Part shown: positions 60,101 to 64,000 of the stretch, piece by piece
Layout: each line of letters begins with the position of its first letter
Numbering within the stretch: the first letter of the stretch is position 1
Source of the DNA: Adlercreutzia murintestinalis
GTDB lineage: Bacteria; Actinomycetota; Coriobacteriia; Coriobacteriales; Eggerthellaceae
DNA: 64,000 nucleotides
Reading direction: 5' to 3'
Assembly (NCBI RefSeq): GCF_943192905.1
Contig: NZ_CALPCC010000001.1
Span: 85,583-149,582, forward strand
Notes under the pieces: generated by a model
Database searches by the model: none
What the model saw: only the letters and a program-made list of their open reading frames with translations
What the model was told of the DNA's origin: nothing
Translations under genes and position numbers: made by a program

Positions 60101-61749
60101 TCGTTATAGACGATGGTCTGTCCTGACCATTGGGCATACAGTGTTGTTGCTTCCGTTTTATCCCATTCCCTAACAGAGGATCCATCGGCGTTGAGATATT
60201 TATTGCCTCCGGCTCGAGCATCATACCATCCCAGCAGCGTCAGCGAGCCATAGGATGGACCTGATCCGTAGCCATCAGGCGCAGGTGTAGGATAATAACC
60301 CGGGTCAACTCCAGAAACTCCAGAGAGCTTTGGCTGGTATGAGTAACCTTCTGGCCCATTTACATCGTACTTAATATTAGCCCACTGGGCATATAGCGTA
60401 AAAGTAGAGTAAGACTTATCCCATTTCCGAGTCGATTTACCGTCACCGTCAACGTATTGATTTCCTCCGTATTTAGAGTCGTACCATCCGTTGAAGAAGT
60501 AGCCTGACCTTCTGGGACTGCCGGATGGAGAGTTCGGGGTGTCCAACCCCATCTCAACGACTCTGGTGTTACTACCCGATAGGGCGCCTCCGTTCGGATC
60601 ATACGTTATCTGCGTTCCCCAGTGCGCATAGAGAGTGGTATTCTGCTCTATCCTGTCCCATTTCTTTACCGCCTGGTTATTGTCGTCTATATACTGATTG
60701 CCCTTGCCGGCAGCGCTTTGGTCGAACCAGCCAGCAAAGTAGGATCCTGACTTCGTGGGTTTTGAAGGGGGTGCGGGTGTATTTTCTCCGAGCACTGCAT
60801 AGGCGGTATAAGAGAACGAGTTGCCGCCATTGGAGTTGAACGTGACCTTGGTTGCCCAATGTGCATATAGAGTGCATGAGTTTGTGGTCTTGTCCCATTT
60901 CTTGACAGAAGCTCCACTGTCGTTTAGATACTGCGTGCCACCAACGGCAGCATCGTACCATCCCATGAACTTCAGCCCGCTGCCGTGAGAGGGAGCCATA
61001 GGAGCTGACGGGGTAGCCTCACCGAACTCTGCCATCTTGCGCTCTACGGTGTATGCATTACCACCGTTGGAGTTAAACGTGATCCAAGTACCGGTAACTT
61101 CGTACTCAGCGATTATGATTATGAAATTGTCGCTTCCGCCGATGCTGCATGCGATATCCTTCGATGGACTGAAGTTATTGTCAGCATCTGTCACCTGGAC
61201 TTTGGCACCACCCTCGCCACAGCTACTGAGGAAGCCCTTGAACTTGTGCCCGACATAAGCGGGAGGGGTGAAGATCTTATTCACCCAGTCCAGATAGTAC
61301 TTACCATTCTTCTCCACGAAGCGGACCTCGGTCTTGCCAAGCTCCTGGATGCCGTCCGTAAATGGGTCATTAGCGTAGAAGTAGGCATTCCTGGTCACGG
61401 TAGCTCTTGTATTCGCGCTGCTGCTGCCCCACTGCGCATACAAGGTTGCACCTTCGAGGCGGTCCCACTTCTCGGATGAGCCCCATACGTCCCAGTCAGC
61501 CTGGGCACTGCCGTAGGTCTTGCCGCCTTCTGCCATGTCGGTCCAGCCGAGGAAGGTGTAGCCTTCAAGCGTTGGCTCATCCCCGTCGGGCAGCGGCGTA
61601 TCCTCCCCGAAGCGCACGGTCTTGGGAGCATATTCGGTGGGGTTGGGCTGGACCTCTTCGCCTTCGGGCACATTTAGGTCGTAAGAGATAGTGTATTCCT
61701 CGTCTGCTTCTACCGTGATGCCAAGGGTGGTGCCAGAGGTTATGGGCAC
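48142..61749 (-). CDS. Giant Flg_new (Listeria-Bacteroides) repeat adhesin, main body
   Basis: 4,535 residues from the first ATG; the frame is open upstream to about 61902 and continues the signal-peptide frame at 61877-62260 after a one-base shift, giving about 4,700 residues. It is built of about 35 Flg_new repeats of 60 to 90 residues, each with the pattern VTFDxxGG...GYTFxGWYD...GGTKYLxxDG...WDKxxxTLYAHW. Acidic linkers DPDDPKYDPDDP punctuate the second half. A non-repeat domain lies near residues 650-900, and a DUF6273-like module near 2090-2450. The last 170 residues start LRVGVPTAVAFWAQ and carry the V-x-VP subunit domain ending FMRIVYTIK. No LPXTG is present. It is a surface fibre or adhesin; the shared C-terminal domain suggests it docks into the same structure as the small subunits. 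Confidence 0.85.
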   Translation of the reverse strand: MPITSGTTLGITVEADEEYTISYDLNVPEGEEVQPNPTEYAPKTVRFGEDTPLPDGDEPTLEGYTFLGWTDMAEGGKTYGSAQADWDVWGSSEKWDRLEGATLYAQWGSSSANTRATVTRNAYFYANDPFTDGIQELGKTEVRFVEKNGKYYLDWVNKIFTPPAYVGHKFKGFLSSCGEGGAKVQVTDADNNFSPSKDIACSIGGSDNFIIIIAEYEVTGTWITFNSNGGNAYTVERKMAEFGEATPSAPMAPSHGSGLKFMGWYDAAVGGTQYLNDSGASVKKWDKTTNSCTLYAHWATKVTFNSNGGNSFSYTAYAVLGENTPAPPSKPTKSGSYFAGWFDQSAAGKGNQYIDDNNQAVKKWDRIEQNTTLYAHWGTQITYDPNGGALSGSNTRVVEMGLDTPNSPSGSPRRSGYFFNGWYDSKYGGNQYVDGDGKSTRKWDKSYSTFTLYAQWANIKYDVNGPEGYSYQPKLSGVSGVDPGYYPTPAPDGYGSGPSYGSLTLLGWYDARAGGNKYLNADGSSVREWDKTEATTLYAQWSGQTIVYNENGVKSRSYGSKTVSVGSPTPKPDGGNPVANGFTFAGWYDHPTDGRRYLDENGNSVRSWDKNVPLTTLYAHWTRNAGTTVDVKFKTDGADADLNFKFKEDTSSAWDSRTYTEYNYRGYVPESGKTVALKPGGDHLLIYNYTAMSDVQDATHIYSSSHACYVDYSMEWEPMSQIDAMVKNRAITSLEFTLHETFTRPYKGKVPNIAVWPYRKHDGGDMPLDAQFRVYHPVTGETIFDEMRKWYTTGGSEADFAIYIDPATNTVSNKAPLPPKILTSSNGDTFTFRGYGLPHLFADGWYFVTDSDGTITHTGRRGDNANFEGYYNEGYITYNVNLPGLNDTKAQSYFSLGLASRKSNYLPLDQNMGLDDNSNYWSIMAQACSDAGVKNSMVEGWYTAKEGGHKILDGSGRQVEGDYRFMGTDPAYPSIVLYAHWTDGYYNINYKADGKGVTEDKVVPISIGDSFLTANVVLDKSSYTYQDQNVIAWYDKNPYSNTDAYFIGLPGATVPLTSCSSELWALYGSKDTYTLIFDVNYGNIASTRENVKRGSDYSLQTDPTRAGYEFLGWKADGIDTLYKNGNSISSSTIEVLSELGNKAVLLKAQWQAGQSAYKVEYYKKDRNKNEYVLLDTVSKTGTTDTTATAEKKAIIGYSINAFAAGYKESGNIDGDGSLVLKLYYDPVSYTVNYNGNGNTAGSAPASVSLAYDSSHTLANEGTLKKNGYGFAGWQISGGTKVYAAGETISAEEMNQLSSNGTKSVTFNAVWRGIYTVTFDKQTGTGGTDKVQATEGSAMPEITKPSRKGYVFRGYYDRIRNPGASSFEGTKYYDEDGSSAHVWDKTSDATLYAYWVPQSFGLALVWWEGYVSYGGFDYEEDMESVTAPTRAGYDFQGYFTKENGEGTKYYNANGTPTKEKWDICYEDDDYTYGDWPLITLYAYWTPSRYTVTFNDMIDELANPTAAASPPYSTRTTYTATMTYNSVCASASGVAPKTIGYSLIGWFDGKDNNATQYLDAKGRPYNNKVWDKTENTTLYAHWQKDTYTYTFDAQGGTIGGQPTYSDSEAYSSDWGAQKFNRIMPTSDPVREGYDFLGWYDARYGGAKVDSSTSLFPDWAQNKTFYAHWQSTADPDKGLGTQVTSKLYAKTTASFYLNDAASGDGTLFGTATQTAGRASACPSDYKAPTSIGLTFGGWYDTQIAESAPIPAGATKYINADGTSAHNWDKVDDTKLYAYWIGIQVTITFDAQEHGDFQNSSAGSLTMGYHTGDTFTQEQIPAINPKAGYDFDGWYTQAIGGMKVTTSTLVPPQNTTYYAHYTTTGDPDAEGAKNTSVTSKLFMQSTVSFDANFPNVGGDTTINGKATGGSYASVIATYGKTIPKPSDYTSAPTKAGWTFKGWYGSASGGTKYLAADGTATDAGGVALSAFDVTDSVTKLTPDAFTLYAQWEPADITLTWDLGGGNVDGATDVLTTQTTFATGVSATSANKVAMPGSVPVKQGAVFVGWYTDKNKSDATRITSASACPAVDTTYYAQWAYEVTLDGNGATTTPTPDKIYYWANHGYITIEEEEDEKDPKSEGFYLAISENPISEAVKPYAGRTFTLDEVKQHSRALGSGVAGPGSDIYELYYALVTSRAPEADYDCRVQMRGLRIIGFNQDMAAENHGNYRMGDTVGLTFQFIDCPTTGVMNHSWDSPNAGGWGGPENELRNRVNDDSFIWETMPSLVDSIIAVNKFYGADQSSSNNMELFSSRDRLFVPSVREVLGDSEIYRLFSDHIESWLGSEGVYNFNGSISGPTYQYLFYANKGVGKEDEVNLWYVKNASGLPDWSGSRVESIPESDGLPNEVQYLGDRYWLRTCWPGSQTEYTIINEQGHVSSEEAKGLLTSSNPGVNLCFALGDAGCNALTSGDLDEPVSDGGIDEASIHLLKPNDVIASVERTGYTLTSFTRKDTSTVCLTSPTYDATTKLWSAKLASSAPSGVEAAQTWVANWTRNAVPKVTLNANGGTQAADTTKEIYQWTGKGWYATSDPKDDTETLDAIVAPTRTGYTFMGYAETSTDTSAAYFTKTVDGTPQADLTSFPDNRAFSGAKTLYAVWQADVYQPTTFFDHLEEYFGTPDNDYTGTKGSVSGYTAGTYPATEMTFDAATVTPVGYAAPQKTGWTLLGWYDESGTASTVYDDAYNKAHKYLNADGTSAKVWDKTANSTSLHAVWVAKTAKVSYDDAFPQDPTGNAHPANNADATLTYDSAVPVPKTMPTRDGYTLLGWYDEAQTSSTDHTDAYDVSHRYISSDGTDAKIWDKDTTEAQKLYAHWQVNTYTVSIDKNFPDNNGGTTDGDLPEAVDITYGQASTIAHTSAPAAVGFELQGYFDSPTLGQGTKYADATGASVKLWDKHVLATDETGKEIPHTLYAQWKAKTYTVKYDAQGGLNASGAPATYADKTATYAAAAPIPDSYAAPVRPGFTLVGWYANKIADNADDTTSKKYLEADGTPTEGQLWDIDGDATLYAVWSGNTITLTFDAQGGAFDTTSSGIYTKRFASGAPIGQDNIPVITREGYTFVGWYSAPFGGGTLVDAATPLPSEDTTYYAHWTSNDPENPDDPKYDPDDPAYDKDAAQGLAQTKVTSKLFMQTTITYDPNWEGSFGSGTGNNATFADAIATYGRSVPDLAGKTAPSKDGNIFLGWYDGKGADATQYLDAAGEPATYTDKNGAERTRIWDKLDSSSLAPDAFTLYGRWSAEGCKVTFDAKGGMPQSYEANATFGDRTPTPADYGTGPTRAGFTLIGWYDEEAADSAEHTAEYDSAHKYANADGTSAKMWDKPSDATLYAHWTGDNIQITWKGQGGTFADTADADKMTQTRYAAGATLDGVIPSITRDDYTFVGWFTKALGGDEITKTSALPTASGAVYWAHWERSYDGSSDANGASLVQARVHMKTELSFDANFDAAPGAGAETSDDNYGSVTAYYMDAVPSIADKVQPAKEGYTFLGWYDGKEDGATCYLDATGAPATYTDGTETKTRVWEHTDAATKLVPVTHTLYAHWKANDYSLKYDANRGTPEEDDLGTKTVTYGAATPAPDALPTRINFALEGFYDVPMDENDTRTDDPSWVSEHRYLASDGTSDKAWDKHAYPTDEQGHELPFTLYAHWAGNVVNITWNACGGEVKGADSFTEHYQSGATIGAEKVPVVYRLGYTFAGWYTDAIGGVSVGADTLLPTRDTTYYAHWISIDPDDPKYDPEDPAYDPDDPNNDPANEGAVAAGTKQTDVTSKMFMQTTIALNDNVPEGEVATSASNLEGDYAIAWGAPITEALGGAGRTYTAPAIDGWVLEGWGAYESDDGALVKYFEADGTPVADALWKAALGEDGLASETTELFAIWQGGNTTITLVPMGGTFADNDWSALESGAIQKTLPFKSGFDLGAPKVYRTGYAFAGWFTDALGGVEVTEMPKHDATYYAHWTTIDPDDPKYDPDDPKYDPDDPNNDLTDPEVASGIKQTDVTSKMHMLIGKVTFNDNFPEDANATIPSDIDELVDVVYGSTLKDLTGAMIAPEAASGEVSYQLEGWFDALTGGTKYFEGDGKPVTETVTAEDGTQTTRTKTWGILDAQTGIAPDETVLYARWSAEVVLHATDATGDMKEDQLIRADVGGSLHTSLPDGSAIQIPERANYTFAGWGLEGAMASDAYLSWDGQTLSATDKVWNPSDGHDFYPIWVADGVSFAFDQGTRPDGTAWAEGDVVTMPTDMRVNINEALDEFTAEATDASGSPRYRVTYWYLKDDVNNQQDPGSADGQGVYSFVDADADGKNDLSVKEVLKAAGYDVDGTSGIPLPPKDEAGYRHITLVAHWDVLALRVGVPTAVAFWAQSTGSTRQVLTPDAGTEAGQYRIVNYGDEARITQISGVINSDAFTRVFPGKTDGLGVSVGVPDATSYSVLSGSTGQANDTASDTSLTLPQAPSATESSALPLKLSMTLPVDVPLAHLPTDADEALGTTDANTKFMRIVYTIKLARDVVGG

Positions 61750-61876
61750 ATTAGCAGCAGAAGCAGTATCTGTACTTGCATCTGCATCTTTGGCAGCGTC
61801 GTCAGCGTTGCCAGAAGCATTCTGCGCAGCGTAGATGGGTGCGCTGAGACGAGTGATGTTCGAGGTCAGATCACCT

Positions 61877-62260
61877 TCATCTGGCAGCGGATAAAACCTC
61901 TTTATCGTCTATGTCCACAATCTGGGACACCTGGGAGGCCTGAGCGGTAGTCTCGCTCGCATCGGCAGTCTCGGCTTCCGCTGCCTCTGTAGACAGCTGC
62001 ACGGTCTGTTGCGTGATGCTGGACTGCGCCATAGCGGTCCGCTGTGTGTCCTCCATCACATCAGAGAGCACCACTTCTTCCGAGTGGATGTCGGCAGATG
62101 TAAAGAGCGTTCCATCTGACTTCATGGGCGTGGTGGAGCCACTGCTTTCGGCAGCCGAAGCTGGCACAGCCGGGCTCATGGTCATAACAAGCACGACGGC
62201 GAGCAGGATTCTGATCGTCTGGCTCGCCTTTGACTTCGCTATGTTCATCGCTTCTCGCAT
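61877..62260 (-). CDS. Signal-peptide part of the giant adhesin, separated by a frameshift
   Basis: 127 codons. The ATG at 62260 (or 62248) begins a signal peptide (IRILLAVVLVMTMSPAVPASA) followed by Ser/Thr/Ala/Glu-rich sequence with IHSEEVVLSDV. The frame ends VDIDDKEVLSAAR-stop at 61877. Removing one T from the TTTT at 61892-61895 (AAAA on plus) would read DKEVYPLPDEGDLTSNITRLS and join the giant frame without a stop. So this is the true N-terminus of the giant protein, split by a one-base frameshift that may be a mutation, a programmed or slippage event, or a sequencing error. It is 61 bases after the subunit gene at 62322-63158. Confidence 0.75.
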   Translation of the reverse strand: MREAMNIAKSKASQTIRILLAVVLVMTMSPAVPASAAESSGSTTPMKSDGTLFTSADIHSEEVVLSDVMEDTQRTAMAQSSITQQTVQLSTEAAEAETADASETTAQASQVSQIVDIDDKEVLSAAR

Positions 62261-62321
62261 AATAGTTCGCCTTCACTCATCTGCGGGATACATGCTTGGT
62301 GGTGCCTTCGTGGTGTTCGCC

Positions 62322-63158
62322 TTAGCTTTTCAGCTTCGCGAATGTCCACGTGAGCGTGATCATCTGCTGGGAGGTGTCCAGGCCTGCTTGCACGAGCTGC
62401 TCCACATTGAAGGACGACCCTTCCAGCCCGAGCTGCCAGCCAATGCCGACCAGCTGGCCCGATTCCATCTTGAACCGATAGGCGGGTTGCGCCGCATCGT
62501 CAGCGAAGATGCTGCCAGTGCCGTTGCCTTCGCTGGTCCATTGGATGGGAACAGCGGCAGCAGCTGGCTCGGCTTGCGCGCCTTCGCTGGTCGCGTCGGC
62601 AGCGTCGGCTGCTTGAGCGTTATCGGTCTGCACGGCAGTCTCGCTCATGGCGAGCGTTGGTGCGCCGGTGAACACGGTGTTGATGCTATTGGTTGAGCAC
62701 GTGATATTGCTGATGTAGACGGTGCTCTTGGAGTTGTTCTGGAAGCTGCTGTGCCCCTCAAGGGCTGCTGGAAGATCCTGGCTGAGCTTGAGGGTGGAGT
62801 TGCCCTCGGCTGTTGTCAGTTGCACGTTAAGCGGAATGGTGACGTTCACTGCCGATTCCGCAGCCGCTTCGAGCACGCTATCAGAGGGGGCAGCGATGTT
62901 TTCAGGGGCTTCTTGATCTACGTCCTGATCAGCATCTTGATCGGCATCGTCGCCGTCAGCGCCTCCCTCCGAAGGATCGCCCTGGTCGGGTGCTGGCTGC
63001 TCGGTAACGTTGACGGTGGAACCGCTGGAGTCCAACGGCAGGTCTACCGCGCCATCTGCGCTGGTGGCATATGCGTATAAGGGGATCATGGCGGCCACCA
63101 GTGAAAGAGCGGCCAGAGCGCCTATGAACTTGCGTGCACAACAACGATATCTGAGCAT
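62322..63158 (-). CDS. Secreted V-x-VP domain subunit, first gene of the giant operon
   Basis: 278 residues. The start MLRYRC leads into a signal peptide (IGALAALSLVAAMIPLYAYA). An acidic Asp/Gln-rich spacer (DADQDADQDVDQEAPEN) and the subunit domain VNVTIPLNVQLTTAEGNSTLKL, SSFQNNSKSTVYISNITCS, LVGIGWQLGLEGSSF follow, ending MITLTWTFAKLKS. The same order of motifs occurs in the V-x-VP domain of the product at 45996. It has no anchor motif. It lies about 20 bases after leader copy C and directly upstream of the giant adhesin gene, so it is likely a partner or base subunit of the adhesin. Confidence 0.72.
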   Translation of the reverse strand: MLRYRCCARKFIGALAALSLVAAMIPLYAYATSADGAVDLPLDSSGSTVNVTEQPAPDQGDPSEGGADGDDADQDADQDVDQEAPENIAAPSDSVLEAAAESAVNVTIPLNVQLTTAEGNSTLKLSQDLPAALEGHSSFQNNSKSTVYISNITCSTNSINTVFTGAPTLAMSETAVQTDNAQAADAADATSEGAQAEPAAAAVPIQWTSEGNGTGSIFADDAAQPAYRFKMESGQLVGIGWQLGLEGSSFNVEQLVQAGLDTSQQMITLTWTFAKLKS

Positions 63159-63179
63159 GGTGAACTCGCCTTTTGCTCT

Positions 63180-63295
63180 GTTGCGTTCACGCCTTGCTGG
63201 CGTCTCTCAGAAACGCAACGTTGATATTCGGTTGCTATGTACGACGTTGTCTCAAAACGTGATTCGTTTATACCTATATTGGCGACAAATTGCAA
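63180..63295 (-). promoter_or_regulatory. Shared promoter and structured leader, copy C
   Basis: Minus strand: -35 TTGCAA (63290-63295), 17-bp spacer, -10 TATAAA (63267-63272), hairpin 1 ACGTT-loop-AACGT (63244-63260, loop TTGAGAC), linker ATAGCAACCGAAT, and hairpin 2 GTTGCGTT/AACGCAAC (63180-63219) enclosing TCTGAGAGA and an inner CGCC/GGCG stem. It heads the unit running to 45.9 kb. Outside it, 63296-63395 shows no gene. Confidence 0.78.
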
Positions 63296-63395
63296 TCGTT
63301 CTGTAACCTACATCTATAGAAGTTCCACACCAGAAGCCTTGGTGCTCTTCTTTGCTAGAATGACAACGCCAGCAAAAGTCCGTGTGCGGGCGGCG

Positions 63396-63415
63396 CCTCC
63401 TTGAATGAAAGGAGG
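63396..63415 (+). promoter_or_regulatory. Hairpin sequestering the Shine-Dalgarno of the toxin-like gene
   Basis: CCTCCTT (63396-63402) pairs perfectly with AAGGAGG (63409-63415), the ribosome site of the ATG at 63425. Such an anti-Shine-Dalgarno fold is common in type I toxin mRNAs. Confidence 0.65.
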
Positions 63416-63424
63416 TGATAGCCT

Positions 63425-63547
63425 ATGAGTCTACATTTGCTCTATGAAATCCTGATGGCCTTAGCTGCGATTGCCACCGTAGCCGGGTTCGTACTCGAAG
63501 CCGTAAAGGAATATAGGGTTAAGGCTCAAAAAGTGTGCTCTTTTTGA
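63425..63547 (+). CDS. Holin-like / type I toxin-like small membrane protein, 3' end altered by an IS end
   Basis: 40 residues: MSLHLLYEILMALAAIATVAGFVLEAVKEYR then AQKVCSF. One TM helix with a charged C-terminal end is the layout of Fst/TxpA and 'putative holin-like toxin' proteins; the YEILMALxxxxxFVL pattern is typical of that group. A perfect AAGGAGGTGAT ribosome site is present but held in a hairpin. The last seven codons come from GGCTCAAAAAGTGTGCTC, which recurs at 63613-63630 and looks like an IS end, so the native C-terminus was probably replaced. The antitoxin RNA could not be identified. Confidence 0.55.
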   Translation: MSLHLLYEILMALAAIATVAGFVLEAVKEYRVKAQKVCSF

Positions 63548-63630
63548 TGAACAATCGCGAGGTCAGAACTGATAGATCGATGCTTCAAGTTGTGTCGCAC
63601 CAACTTTTCACTGGCTCAAAAAGTGTGCTC
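63523..63630. mobile_element. Two copies of an IS end sequence
   Basis: GGCTCAAAAAGTGTGCTC occurs at 63523-63540 and again at 63613-63630, 90 bp apart, just before the transposase gene. One is probably the left inverted repeat of the element whose transposase starts at 63702; the other is either an internal copy or the trace of an earlier insertion. The right end lies outside the window. Confidence 0.6.
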
Positions 63631-63701
63631 CATTAAGCATTGACACACCTGCTCAGGCAAGCTTTTTCGCAAGAGAAGTTGCCTTGAGACAGGAAATCCG
63701 C

Positions 63702-64000
63702 GTGAATAATCCAAGATGCGATCTGTGTGGGCGCGCCATGCGCAAGAACGGGACCACCTCATCAGGCAAGCAGAGGTGGCGATGTGGCAAGTGCGGGTCA
63801 TCTTCCGTGAGGAGGATAGACTCACGGGCCAAGCGCCTTGATATGTTCCTGCGCTGGCTTCTCTCCAAGCAGACTCAGTCCGACATGGGATGCTCGCGCT
63901 CTACGTTCAAGAGAGCGACGAGAGAGTTCTGGGAGATATGGCCCATTGCTCCCTACACCGGGGAGATCTGTGATGTCATCTTCTTGGATGGCATCTGGAT
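63702..64000 (+). CDS. IS256-family (IS1249-type) transposase, N-terminal part (runs off the right edge)
   Basis: At least 99 residues, open to the window edge. A GTG at 63702 follows AGGAAA; a TTG at 63684 is an alternative. The N-terminal zinc ribbon CDLCGRAMRKNG...GKQRWRCGKCGSSS and the helical RLDMFLRWLLSKQTQSDMG, then FWEIWPIAPYTGE and the start of the catalytic core (IFLDGIW, where the Asp is the expected first DDE residue), match the IS1249 group. It catalyses transposition of the element. Confidence 0.85.
   Translation, partial: MNNPRCDLCGRAMRKNGTTSSGKQRWRCGKCGSSSVRRIDSRAKRLDMFLRWLLSKQTQSDMGCSRSTFKRATREFWEIWPIAPYTGEICDVIFLDGIW

Overview
This 64 kb window looks like the chromosome of a high-GC, host-associated actinobacterium, most likely a member of the Coriobacteriia (Eggerthellaceae-like). 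The grounds are composition and gene content: a fused PurL/PurQ-type FGAM synthase, an OmpR-type regulator and kinase pair, paired RCK/TrkA proteins, an Frc-like CoA-transferase, an M60 metallopeptidase, a DUF4190 protein, Listeria-Bacteroides (Flg_new) repeat proteins and an IS1249-type transposase. The genus cannot be fixed by reading alone. No rRNA, tRNA, CRISPR array or sortase gene was seen.

Region 1 (1-19.2 kb) is housekeeping. After the N-terminus of a BspA-like surface protein cut by the left edge, a minus-strand run carries a response regulator, sensor kinase, purC, a two-TM protein, purL and a 46-residue acidic protein. A Tat-signal protein diverges from it. Then come purB, a 76-bp tandem repeat carrying four perfect ParB-binding parS palindromes, two RCK/TrkA genes, a lysozyme-fold exported protein, a CorC-like CBS protein and a Tyr/Pro/Gln-rich DUF4190 protein.

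Region 2 (19.2-33.8 kb) is surface and envelope: an Frc-type CoA-transferase, an MPNTG-anchored protein with a cohesin-like ectodomain directly downstream of a dockerin-bearing M60 peptidase, a Wzz/BY-kinase-like protein with a degenerate kinase domain, a proline-rich membrane protein, a polysaccharide flippase, an ECF S-component and a small zinc-ribbon protein.

Region 3 (33.8-63.3 kb) is the most unusual part. It holds three minus-strand transcription units of surface proteins. Each unit starts with the same leader: a -10 TATAAA, then two hairpins with conserved loops and compensatory stem changes. The units encode secreted subunits sharing a V-x-VP beta domain, four paralogous N-terminally anchored one-TM beta-domain proteins, a DivIVA-like coiled coil, a coiled-coil lipoprotein, and an adhesin of about 4,700 residues built from some 35 Flg_new repeats. 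The adhesin is interrupted by one apparent frameshift just after its signal-peptide region. My inference is an undescribed surface-fibre or adhesin assembly system in which the shared leader RNA coordinates the long operons.

Region 4 (63.3-64 kb) is mobile: a small holin-like toxin-type ORF whose Shine-Dalgarno sits in a perfect hairpin and whose 3' end is formed by an IS end, followed by an IS256-family (IS1249-type) transposase cut by the right edge.
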